5,057 nucleotides of DNA, taken from an uncultured Clostridia bacterium. Lineage in GTDB: Bacteria; Bacillota; Clostridia; Oscillospirales; Acutalibacteraceae. Below the pieces are notes generated by a model. That model saw nothing but the letters and a program-made list of their open reading frames with translations, ran no database searches and was not told the origin of the DNA. This document shows positions 1-5,057 of the stretch, piece by piece (the first letter of the stretch is position 1; every line of letters begins with the position of its first letter). The stretch lies in the NCBI GenBank assembly GCA_947623765.1, contig CANQIG010000150.1:1-5057 (forward strand), read 5' to 3'. A program made the translations under genes and the position numbers.

Positions 1-121
1 CGCTGAAGCGGAGAGACAGGAGCGGGAAAAGACGGCCGCCCTCATCCGCGAGATCGGCGAAAAGCACCGCGTAAACGGCGAGGCAGCCGTGCAGGCCGTC
101 CTGAAAGCCGTCATCGCCTGA
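1..121 (+). CDS. ntpF: V-type ATPase small peripheral-stalk subunit (NtpF / subunit G-H type), 3' end only
   Basis: Only the last 39 codons are visible, read in the frame beginning at base 2 and ending with TGA at 119-121. The residues are strongly charged and rich in Ala, Glu, Lys and Arg (AEAERQEREKTAALIREIGE near the left edge), which is typical of a long coiled coil, and end in a short hydrophobic helix (AVQAVLKAVIA). In E. hirae the gene before ntpI is ntpF, a roughly 100-residue coiled-coil protein that pairs with NtpE to form the peripheral stalk holding the catalytic head against subunit I. The position directly before ntpI and the C-terminal pattern support the same role here. The identification rests on context plus composition, since no catalytic motif exists in this family and the N-terminal part is outside the window. 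Confidence 0.72.
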   Translation, partial: AEAERQEREKTAALIREIGEKHRVNGEAAVQAVLKAVIA

Positions 122-167
122 CGCGCCGTCTCTACCGTATGATTCTTCGAAGAAAGGAGATCAGCCT

Positions 168-2183
168 ATGGCAGTTTTGCCCATGAAGCACATCGACGTG
201 TACGCGCTGAAAAAACAGCGCAAGGCCGTGCTGGAATATCTCCAGCGCAGCGGCGTCGTCGAGGTGGAGAGCCGCCCCGCCCCGGACGGCGTTTTCTCCG
301 TGATGGACACGGAGAGCGCGAAGGAGCGGTTCGCGGCGAGCGCCGCCCAGCTTTCCGCCGCGGTGGAAGCGCTGGACGCGCTGCAAAAACCGGATGGGTC
401 GCTGCTGAAGTCCCTGGAGGGCCGCGAGCGCATCGGCCTTTCCCAGTATAACGAGACCGCAGACCGTTCCGGAGAGGCGGTGCAGACCGCCCAAAGGATC
501 ACGGCGCTGTGGAAAAAGCGCGGGGAAAACAAGGCGGAGATCCAGCGGCTGCAGACGCAGATCCGCGCGCTGGAGCCTTGGATGGCGCTGGACATTTCCA
601 TGCGGACCATCGCCACGCAATCGACCAGCGTGTTCATCGGCTCTTTCCCGACGGAATACACCGAGGAAACGCTCCGCGCGATCATCGCCGAGGGGATGCC
701 CGAGACGGACGGCGTGGAAGTGGAGGTGCTCAGCCACACGCCGCAGCAGACCTGCGTGTTCCTGCTTTGTCACGGCTCGGACGGCGTCGCGCTCGAGAGC
801 TTTCTGCGGTCCATCGGGTTCAGCTACCCGGCAGAACCCTCGAAGGTCCCCCCAAAGGAGCGCGCGGCCGCGCTTCAGGAGCGGATCGACGCGCTGCAGG
901 AGACGGTCGCCGCCGAGGAAGAGGAGATCCGTTCCCATCTTCCGGAGCGCGAAACATTCCTCTACACCGTGGATTATTTCACGATGCGCACCGAAAAATA
1001 CGAGGTCCTCGGAAAGCTCTGGCAGAGCGAACGCGTCTTCATCGTCACGGGCTTCGTCCCCGCAGACGCGGCCGAAGCGCTCCAAAAGGCGCTCGAAGAA
1101 CGGTTTGAGGCGTATGTGGAGCTCCGCGACCCCGAAAAGGACGAGGACGTCCCGGTGCTGCTGCACAACAACGCCTTTGCCGCCCCCGTGGAGGGCGTGC
1201 TCGAAAGCTACAGCTTCCCGGGAAAGTTCGAGATCGATCCGAGTACGGTCATGGCCGTGTTCTATTACTTCCTCTTCGGCATGATGCTCTCGGACGCGGG
1301 CTACGGCATCATCATGGTGCTCGGCTGCGGGTTCGCGCTCTGGAAGTTCAAGAACATGGAGCAGGGTCTCCGGAAGACGCTGACGATGTTCCTCTACTGC
1401 GGCATCTCGACGACGTTCTGGGGCTTTATGTTCGGCAGCTTCTTCGGCGACGCGGTCACCGTGATCGGGAAGACCTTCTTCGGGGTGGACATCGCGTTCC
1501 CGACGGTGTGGTTCTCCCCGACGGTGGAACCGATGCGGCTCCTGCTCTTCTCGTTCCTCGTCGGCATCATCCACCTGTTCGCGGGGCTCGGCGCGAAGTT
1601 CTACCAGTACGCGAAGCGCGGGATGTGGAAGGACGCGGTCTACGACGTCGTCTTCTGGTATCTGCTGATCGGCGGCGCGATCGTCTATCTGCTCTCGATG
1701 CAGATGTTCGCGGACATGGTGTCCCTGAGCTTCCTCCTGCCGGAGGCGGTCGGCCTCGGCGGGGCAATTGCCGCAGGGATCGGCGCGGTGGGGATCGTCC
1801 TCACCTCGGGTCGGGAGTCGAAGAACCCCGGCAAGCGGTTCCTGAAGGGCCTCTACGGGCTCTACGGCGTCTCGAGCTGGCTCTCCGACATCCTCTCGTA
1901 TTCTCGGCTCCTGGCCCTCGGCCTCGCGACCGGCGTCATCGCCTCGGTGTTCAACCAGATGGGCGCGATGATCGGCTGCAATCCCCTCGGCATCGTTGTG
2001 TTCCTCTTCGCGTTCATCGTGGGACACACGCTGAATATACTGATCAACGTGCTCGGCGCGTATGTACACACCAACCGTCTCCAGTTCGTGGAGTTCTTCG
2101 GAAAGTTCTACGAGGGCGGCGGGCGCAAGTTCGAGCCGTTTTCTGCAAAGACAAAATATTTCAAGATCACGGAGGAAAAATAA
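168..2183 (+). CDS. ntpI: V-type ATP synthase subunit I (membrane stator subunit a)
   Basis: This 671-residue protein is the stator subunit that carries the two ion half-channels and faces the K ring; the length is normal for the family. The ATG at 168 is chosen because AAAGGAGA (153-160) lies 7 bases upstream and the N-terminus MAVLPMKHIDVYALKKQRKA matches the family. Residues 1 to about 355 form the cytosolic arm, with coiled-coil stretches near 60-135 and 228-262. From about 360 there are roughly seven or eight membrane segments. Visible signatures are SDAGYG (375-380), GFMFGSFFGD (419-428), GIIHLFAGL (466-474), SYSRLLALGLATG with Arg580, and HTNRLQFVEFFGKFY with Arg637. The two arginines, 57 residues apart, correspond to the pair needed for ion transfer in yeast Vph1 and E. 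hirae NtpI. It starts 46 bases after the ntpF-like stop, and its stop lies one base before ntpK. Confidence 0.96.
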   Translation: MAVLPMKHIDVYALKKQRKAVLEYLQRSGVVEVESRPAPDGVFSVMDTESAKERFAASAAQLSAAVEALDALQKPDGSLLKSLEGRERIGLSQYNETADRSGEAVQTAQRITALWKKRGENKAEIQRLQTQIRALEPWMALDISMRTIATQSTSVFIGSFPTEYTEETLRAIIAEGMPETDGVEVEVLSHTPQQTCVFLLCHGSDGVALESFLRSIGFSYPAEPSKVPPKERAAALQERIDALQETVAAEEEEIRSHLPERETFLYTVDYFTMRTEKYEVLGKLWQSERVFIVTGFVPADAAEALQKALEERFEAYVELRDPEKDEDVPVLLHNNAFAAPVEGVLESYSFPGKFEIDPSTVMAVFYYFLFGMMLSDAGYGIIMVLGCGFALWKFKNMEQGLRKTLTMFLYCGISTTFWGFMFGSFFGDAVTVIGKTFFGVDIAFPTVWFSPTVEPMRLLLFSFLVGIIHLFAGLGAKFYQYAKRGMWKDAVYDVVFWYLLIGGAIVYLLSMQMFADMVSLSFLLPEAVGLGGAIAAGIGAVGIVLTSGRESKNPGKRFLKGLYGLYGVSSWLSDILSYSRLLALGLATGVIASVFNQMGAMIGCNPLGIVVFLFAFIVGHTLNILINVLGAYVHTNRLQFVEFFGKFYEGGGRKFEPFSAKTKYFKITEEK

Positions 2184-2184
2184 C

Positions 2185-2682
2185 ATGGAAAACTTTGACA
2201 TCAACTCCCTCGGTATCGTTCTCGCGCTGACGGGCGCCGTGCTCGCGGCGCTGCTCGGCGGCATCGGCTCGGCGATCGGCGTCGGCATGACCGGCCAGGC
2301 GGCGGCGGGCGTCGTCACGGAAGACCCGTCCCTCTTCGGCAAGGTGCTGATCCTGCAGCTTCTCCCGGGCACGCAGGGCATCTACGGCCTGCTGATCGCG
2401 TTCTTGACGCTCGCGAACATCGGCGTTCTCGGCGGCAGCGGCGACATCTCGTTCGCGAAGGGCCTCATGTATCTCGCGGCCTGCATCCCGATGGCGGTCA
2501 TCGGCCTGATCTCCGCGAAGCAGCAGGCGAAAGCGTCCGTCGCGTCCATCGCGCTCGTCGCGAAGCGCCCGGACCAGTTCGGCAAAGCCATGATCTTCCC
2601 GGCGATGGTCGAGACCTACGCGGTCCTCGCGCTGCTCATCTCCCTGCTCTCCGTTGCGAACATCGGCGGCATCGCCATTTGA
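2185..2682 (+). CDS. ntpK: V-type ATP synthase subunit K (rotor ring proteolipid, subunit c)
   Basis: This 165-residue, very hydrophobic protein forms the rotating membrane ring. It has four membrane helices made of two related hairpins: residues about 10-35, 52-80, 90-112 and 134-162. The first hairpin has LLPGTQGIYG (59-68) and the second FPAMVETYAV (138-147); only the second keeps the ion-carrying carboxylate, Glu143, as in other double-hairpin V-type K subunits. Leu60, Thr63, Gln64, Gln114 and Glu143 align with the sodium ligands Leu61, Thr64, Gln65, Gln110 and Glu139 described for E. hirae NtpK, with about five extra residues in the loop between helices 2 and 3. The start is one base after the ntpI stop, with GGAGG at 2171-2175 inside the end of ntpI, so translation is probably coupled. 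Sodium coupling is inferred from these residues, not shown. Confidence 0.96.
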   Translation: MENFDINSLGIVLALTGAVLAALLGGIGSAIGVGMTGQAAAGVVTEDPSLFGKVLILQLLPGTQGIYGLLIAFLTLANIGVLGGSGDISFAKGLMYLAACIPMAVIGLISAKQQAKASVASIALVAKRPDQFGKAMIFPAMVETYAVLALLISLLSVANIGGIAI

Positions 2683-2725
2683 CGGCGCGAGCGGATCTGC
2701 CGCATAACGGCGGAAAGGAGAGAGC

Positions 2726-3313
2726 ATGGCAACAGGATTGGATCGGATCATAGAGCGCATCCGGGAGGATGCGGCGCGGCGCGCGGACGAGACCGTGGAA
2801 GCGGCGAACGCGGAAGCGGAAAAAACGCTGGCCGAAGCTGAAAAGCAGGCGGAATCGGACGCCGCGGCCCTTTTGGAGGCCGCGAAGAAGGACGACGAAG
2901 CCGCGGCGCAGCGCGCGGAGGCTTCCGCGGAATTCGCGCGGCGCAAGGCCGTCCTTGCGGCGAAGCAGGAGGCCATCCGGGCCGTTGTGGCCGAGGCGCG
3001 GGCGCGGCTCGCCGCCATGCCGGACGCGGAATATTTCGAGGTGCTTTGGGGACTGCTGCAAAAGAATGCGGCCCCCGGCAAGGCGGAGATGCGTCTCTCC
3101 GCGAAGGACCTCGCACGCAAGCCCGCCGATTTTGACGGGAAAGCGGCCCGGCTCCCCGGGACGGAGATCACGGTCTCCACGGTCCCGGCGGAGATCGAAG
3201 ACGGGTTCCTGCTCGTCTATGACGGCATCGACATCAACTGCACGTTCGACGCGCTGTTCTCGGCGCAGGCGGACGAGCTTTCGGACATCGCGGGGCGCGT
3301 CCTCTTCGGATGA
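2726..3313 (+). CDS. ntpE: V-type ATP synthase subunit E (peripheral stalk)
   Basis: This 195-residue protein forms the peripheral stalk with the ntpF-like partner, linking the top of the catalytic head to subunit I. Residues about 1-97 are a long charged helix rich in Ala, Glu, Lys and Arg (for example DETVEAANAEAEKTLAEAEK at 21-40) with no helix breaker. The remainder, about 100-195, is a small globular domain ending in the family pattern GFLLVYDGIDINCTFDALF (160-178) and a terminal RVLFG. Length and layout match the roughly 200-residue family norm. The ATG at 2726 is preceded by AAAGGAG (2714-2720) at a 5-base spacing. It starts 43 bases after ntpK and stops 28 bases before ntpC. The N-terminal half is low complexity, so the call depends mainly on the C-terminal domain and gene order. 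Confidence 0.93.
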   Translation: MATGLDRIIERIREDAARRADETVEAANAEAEKTLAEAEKQAESDAAALLEAAKKDDEAAAQRAEASAEFARRKAVLAAKQEAIRAVVAEARARLAAMPDAEYFEVLWGLLQKNAAPGKAEMRLSAKDLARKPADFDGKAARLPGTEITVSTVPAEIEDGFLLVYDGIDINCTFDALFSAQADELSDIAGRVLFG

Positions 3314-3341
3314 GCGCGCCGCAGAAAGGAGGGAACGCCGG

Positions 3342-4304
3342 ATGAAAACGGAATACACCTACGCCGTGGCGCGAATCAAAGCCCGGGAAACGGCGCTCCT
3401 CACCCAGCAGGACATCGACCGGCTCATGGCCTGCCGCACACCGGAGGAATGTCTCCGCGTGCTTGCGGACCGCGGCTGGAACGCGGGCGCCGCCGCGGAC
3501 GCGGAGAGCGTCCTTTCGGCGGAGACCGAAAAGACGTGGGCGCTCATGCGGGAGCTCACCTCCGATCTCTCCGCGTTCGACGTGCTGCTGTACCCCACGG
3601 ATTACAACAATTTGAAGGCGGCGGTCAAGTGCGTCGTCACGGGCGCCGCGCCGCACGGCGTGTTCCTGCCGGGCGGCACCGTGCCGACGGAAACGCTCCT
3701 CGCCGCGGCGGAGAGCCACGATTTTTCCGGACTCCCAGCCGCCATGGCGGAAGCGGGAAAGCGCGCCGCGCAGATGCTTTTGCAGACGCGCGACGGCCAG
3801 CTCTGCGACGTGATCCTCGACCGGGCCTGTCTCACGGAGATCCTCGCCGCGGGGAAGCGCAGCCGCAACCCGCTGATCGAGGCGTACGCCGCGTTCAAGG
3901 TCGCGACGACGGACATCAAGATCGCGTTCCGCGCGGTGAAGACCGGCAAGGCGCGGCCCTTCCTCGAGGAGAGCCTCGCGCCGTGCGATACGCTCGATGT
4001 GGCGGCGCTGACCGAGGCGGCGCTCATCAGCGAGGACACGCTTTTCGCGTACCTCAGCCGCACGCGCTACGACGGCGCGGTCGACGCGCTGAAAGCGGGC
4101 GCTTCCGCGTTTGAAAAGTGGTGCGACGACCGCCAGACCGCGCTGATCCGCAGCGAAGCGCGGAGTGACTACTTCACGGTCGCGCCGCTCCTTGCGTATG
4201 TTCTCGCGCGGCAGAACGAGATCGCGACGGTCAAGATCATTCTCTCCGGCAAGCAGAACGGCCTCCCGGACGAAAAGATCCGCGCGCGCTTACGGGCATT
4301 TTAA
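3342..4304 (+). CDS. ntpC: V-type ATP synthase subunit C (subunit d, ring-to-axle socket)
   Basis: This 320-residue protein is the three-lobed, funnel-like subunit that sits on the K ring and receives the central axle (NtpD/NtpG). The N-terminus YTYAVARIKARETALL (5-20), the DYNNLKAAVK segment (87-96), TTDIKIAFRAVKTGK (189-203) and the C-terminal APLLAYVLARQNEIATVKII (281-300) followed by LSGKQNGLP (301-309) are repeated family motifs, one set per lobe. The frame is open far upstream, back into ntpE, but that part is an arginine-rich shadow. The ATG at 3342 is fixed by AAAGGAGGG (3325-3333) 8 bases upstream and by the family N-terminus. The protein ends RARLRAF; related proteins often run two or three residues further (ending in Tyr-Val or similar), so the extreme C-terminus may have been altered where the repeat block begins. 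That last point is inference. Confidence 0.94.
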   Translation: MKTEYTYAVARIKARETALLTQQDIDRLMACRTPEECLRVLADRGWNAGAAADAESVLSAETEKTWALMRELTSDLSAFDVLLYPTDYNNLKAAVKCVVTGAAPHGVFLPGGTVPTETLLAAAESHDFSGLPAAMAEAGKRAAQMLLQTRDGQLCDVILDRACLTEILAAGKRSRNPLIEAYAAFKVATTDIKIAFRAVKTGKARPFLEESLAPCDTLDVAALTEAALISEDTLFAYLSRTRYDGAVDALKAGASAFEKWCDDRQTALIRSEARSDYFTVAPLLAYVLARQNEIATVKIILSGKQNGLPDEKIRARLRAF

Positions 4305-4322
4305 GGTCGTACGGTCAAGGTC

Positions 4323-4360
4323 GCGCTTTTCTGAAGAAAAGCGCCCAAAAGACTTTGACG
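4323..4360 (-). repeat. Inverted repeat unit: perfect hairpin plus box
   Basis: GCGCTTTTC (4323-4331), loop TGAA, GAAAAGCGC (4336-4344) is a perfect 9-base-pair stem 18 bases after the ntpC stop. It is followed by CCAAAAGACTTTGACG (4345-4360). On the minus strand this reads box then hairpin with loop TTCA, the same order as the units at 4591-4635, 4696-4740 and 4886-4924, so this copy is in the opposite orientation. No T-run follows on either strand, which argues against a classical terminator. Confidence 0.85.
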
Positions 4361-4530
4361 TTTGCCCGAGGAAATCGCGCAGCGGAAAAGAGGCCGGTTC
4401 CTCGCCATGGGCATTTGAGGCCGGGGCGTGCCGCAACGGGGTTTCAATTCCGATGCGGGCAGCGCAGCGGCGAAAACCTCGTGAGTTTCAGGTTGCACTC
4501 GTGAAGGGTGACGCACAAAAAAGAGTTTTC

Positions 4531-4635
4531 CGGCGCAGGAGTAAGTTTCCCGGGAGCACCGGCGAAGTTCGCGGAGCGAACGACCGGCGCGACGCAAAAG
4601 TCTTTTGGTCTTACCTTTTCTTCAGAAAAGATAGG
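4531..4635 (+). repeat. Repeat unit A (first of a tandem pair, 105-base period)
   Basis: The unit contains a GGAGTAAGTTTC segment, a GCACCGGCGAAG segment, the inverted repeat GTTCGC-GGA-GCGAAC (4567-4581), GCGCGACG, the palindrome CAAAAG-T-CTTTTG (4595-4607) and a hairpin CTTTTC-TTCA-GAAAAG (4615-4630). The hairpin extends outward with one C-A mismatch (4614/4631). Against unit B there are 10 differences over the first 90 positions and then a one-base length change in the hairpin loop. A degenerate box-like sequence lies just upstream (about 4510-4530) and may be the remnant of another unit. Confidence 0.85.
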
Positions 4636-4740
4636 CGGCGCGGGAGTAAGTTTCTCGGAAGCACCGGCGAAGTGAGCGGAGCGAACGACCAGCGCGACGT
4701 AAAAGTCTTTGGGACCTACCTTTTCTTCCAGAAAAGGTAG
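4636..4740 (+). repeat. Repeat unit B (second of the tandem pair)
   Basis: This direct repeat of unit A is offset by exactly 105 bases. It ends in a perfect 10-base-pair hairpin CTACCTTTTC (4716-4725), loop TTCCA, GAAAAGGTAG (4731-4740). The internal GTTCGC inverted repeat of unit A is degraded here (GTGAGCGGAGCGAAC). After 4740 the next bases, GCGGCGCG, look like the beginning of another unit before the sequence diverges. Confidence 0.85.
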
Positions 4741-4856
4741 GCGGCGCGCGGGCAAAGCCCGTTTCGTTTGCCCTACGTTGGCTTGCGGTGAACGGGAGAA
4801 AGTTCCCCCACATAAACGTCGTTTCCAGCGCGGGGGAAATGCTCCCGAACCCACCT
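4741..4856. other. Structured spacer between repeat units B and C
   Basis: Two foldable parts are visible. CGGGC-AAA-GCCCG (4749-4761) can form a 5-base-pair hairpin, and GGGCAAA (4750-4756) can alternatively pair with TTTGCCC (4767-4773). Further on, CGGGAG (4793-4798) pairs with CTCCCG (4842-4847), and TTCCCCC (4803-4809) pairs with GGGGGAA (4832-4838). This makes a compound hairpin with a small internal loop and a 22-base apical loop that itself contains AAAC/GTTT. No function can be assigned from sequence alone. Confidence 0.55.
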
Positions 4857-4924
4857 GCGAAGTGAGCGAAGCGAACGACCAGCGCGACGTAAAAGTCTTT
4901 GCCCAGCTTTCTTCAGAAAGCTGG
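4857..4924 (+). repeat. Repeat unit C (shortened at its left)
   Basis: Bases 4857-4901 match unit B 4667-4711 with a single difference (A at 4869 versus G at 4679). They are followed by a perfect 9-base-pair hairpin CCAGCTTTC (4903-4911), loop TTCA, GAAAGCTGG (4916-4924). The left third of the unit (about 4834-4856) is only loosely similar to units A and B. Confidence 0.85.
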
Positions 4925-4970
4925 CGCGACGCAAAAATTCTTTTGCCCACTTTTTTGAAAGAAAAGTGGG
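4924..4970 (+). repeat. Repeat unit D (box and hairpin only), next to the ntpG ribosome binding site
   Basis: GCGCGACG followed by CAAAAATTCTTTTG is a variant of the box, abutting the unit C hairpin. The hairpin is CCCACTTTT (4946-4954) with AAAAGTGGG (4962-4970), a 9-base-pair stem whose loop region is TTTGAAAG rather than TTCA. Its right arm ends three bases before the AGGAGGA of ntpG, so in the mRNA this fold would sit directly against the ribosome landing site. Confidence 0.8.
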
Positions 4971-4973
4971 GGC

Positions 4974-4980
4974 AGGAGGA
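4974..4980 (+). promoter_or_regulatory. Ribosome binding site of ntpG
   Basis: AGGAGGA ends 3 bases before the ATG at 4984 (4 bases from the end of AGGAGG), a strong Shine-Dalgarno with somewhat short spacing. It lies just outside the unit D hairpin and is not itself part of the stem. Its survival next to the repeat block suggests ntpG is still translated from its own start. Confidence 0.8.
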
Positions 4981-4983
4981 TCC

Positions 4984-5057
4984 ATGTACAGAGCAGCAGT
5001 GATAGGAGACAGAGACAGCATATACGGATTTGCGGCGCTGGGCCTCGACGTGTTTCC
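4984..5057 (+). CDS. ntpG: V-type ATP synthase subunit F (NtpG), 5' end only
   Basis: The first 24 codons read MYRAAVIGDRDSIYGFAALG then LDVF, the classic N-terminus of the roughly 100-residue subunit F, in which AVIGD is the first beta strand and loop and GFxALGxDVF follows. The protein binds NtpD to form the central rotor axle and acts between the catalytic head and the subunit C socket. The frame is open to the right edge. Its place after ntpC matches the E. hirae order (ntpC, then ntpG, ntpA, ntpB, ntpD), apart from the 679-base separation. The first 13 codons use AGA twice, ATA twice, and GCA and GGA, which are uncommon in the neighbouring genes. This AT-leaning start may keep the initiation region unfolded after the GC-rich hairpins. 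Confidence 0.92.
   Translation, partial: MYRAAVIGDRDSIYGFAALGLDVF

Larger units (their letters stand above)
4305..4983. other. 679-base non-coding repeat block inside the ATPase operon
   Basis: No open frame here has both a ribosome binding site and a recognisable protein. The long minus-strand frames repeat one peptide only because the DNA repeat period (105) is divisible by three. The block consists of hairpin-bearing repeat units (itemised separately), a stretch without clear repeats at about 4361-4509, and a structured spacer at 4741-4856. The sequence looks less GC-rich than the flanking genes, with A/T runs in the hairpins. No clear promoter was seen: TTGACG at 4355-4360 has no matching -10 box at suitable spacing. 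No hairpin is followed by a clean T-run, so a standard intrinsic terminator is not supported. In related operons ntpC and ntpG are nearly adjacent, so the block is best explained as inserted intergenic repeats. No flanking target duplication could be found. Confidence 0.85.

Noticed and set aside
132..2381. Minus-strand open frame of 749 codons opposite ntpI
   Set aside because: Its composition is His/Arg/Glu-rich with no recognisable domain, and it mirrors the codon bias of the certain ntpI gene; it is a high-GC antisense shadow.
2691..2703. Small hairpin GCGG-ATCTG-CCGC between ntpK and ntpE
   Set aside because: Only four base pairs in a GC-rich spacer; expected by chance.
2769..3341. Upstream extension of the ntpC frame through ntpE
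   Set aside because: The extension is Arg/Pro/Ser-rich and out of frame with the clear ntpE gene; family N-terminus and ribosome binding site place the start at 3342.
4323..4350. Rho-independent terminator after ntpC
   Set aside because: The stem is perfect but is followed by CCAAAAGAC, not a T-run, and the operon continues with ntpG; treated as a repeat hairpin instead.
4355..4390. Promoter with TTGACG as -35 box
   Set aside because: No TATAAT-like sequence at 16 to 18 bases; the motif falls in the conserved repeat box.
4441..4451. GTTTCAATTCC resembling the start of a CRISPR repeat
   Set aside because: Occurs once, with no regularly spaced copies.
4444..4950. Minus-strand open frame with internally repeated peptide in the repeat block
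   Set aside because: The peptide repeats because the DNA period of 105 is a multiple of three; it would start at GTG with no ribosome binding site, and the sequence is explained by the hairpin repeats.
4709..5002. Plus-strand open frame running through the repeats into ntpG
   Set aside because: It overlaps the well-supported ntpG start in another frame, is made of repeat sequence and shows no protein family features.

Overview
The window is a stretch of a bacterial V/A-type (rotary) ATPase operon, all on the + strand. Gene order matches the Enterococcus hirae ntp order F-I-K-E-C-G: the 3' end of a small peripheral-stalk coiled-coil subunit (ntpF-like, 1-121), then complete ntpI (168-2183), ntpK (2185-2682), ntpE (2726-3313) and ntpC (3342-4304), and the first 24 codons of ntpG, known as subunit F in archaeal/Thermus naming (from 4984). 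The catalytic A and B subunits would be expected just beyond the right edge but are not in the window. The GC-rich coding sequence, strong AGGAGG-type ribosome binding sites, Enterococcus-type gene order and long two-hairpin K subunit suggest a high-GC member of the Clostridia (for example an Oscillospiraceae-like gut anaerobe). The organism is inferred, not proven.

From 1 to 4304 the genes are tightly packed (1 to 46 bases between them), each with its own Shine-Dalgarno sequence, as expected for one transcript. Subunit I is the stator membrane subunit with the ion half-channels, K is the rotor ring proteolipid, E plus the ntpF-like subunit form the peripheral stalks, C is the socket joining the ring to the central axle, and subunit F (ntpG) is part of that axle. 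NtpK keeps the residues that coordinate sodium in the E. hirae ring, so a sodium-coupled enzyme is likely.

The unusual part is 4305-4983, a 679-base gap between ntpC and ntpG where a compact operon would have almost none. It holds no credible gene. It is built from imperfect repeat units, each a conserved spacer box, a short CAAAAGTCTTTTG-like palindrome and a hairpin with a TTCA-type loop. Two units are tandem with a 105-base period (4531-4740). A third lies at 4857-4924 and a shortened fourth at 4924-4970, just before the ntpG ribosome binding site. One further hairpin-plus-box unit lies in opposite orientation at 4323-4360, 18 bases after the ntpC stop. The hairpins keep the same tip but have different, still self-complementary stem bases, so the fold rather than the exact sequence seems preserved. 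The block looks like a cluster of mobile or REP/MITE-like intergenic repeats lodged inside an essential-type operon. It could also affect expression of the downstream subunits.
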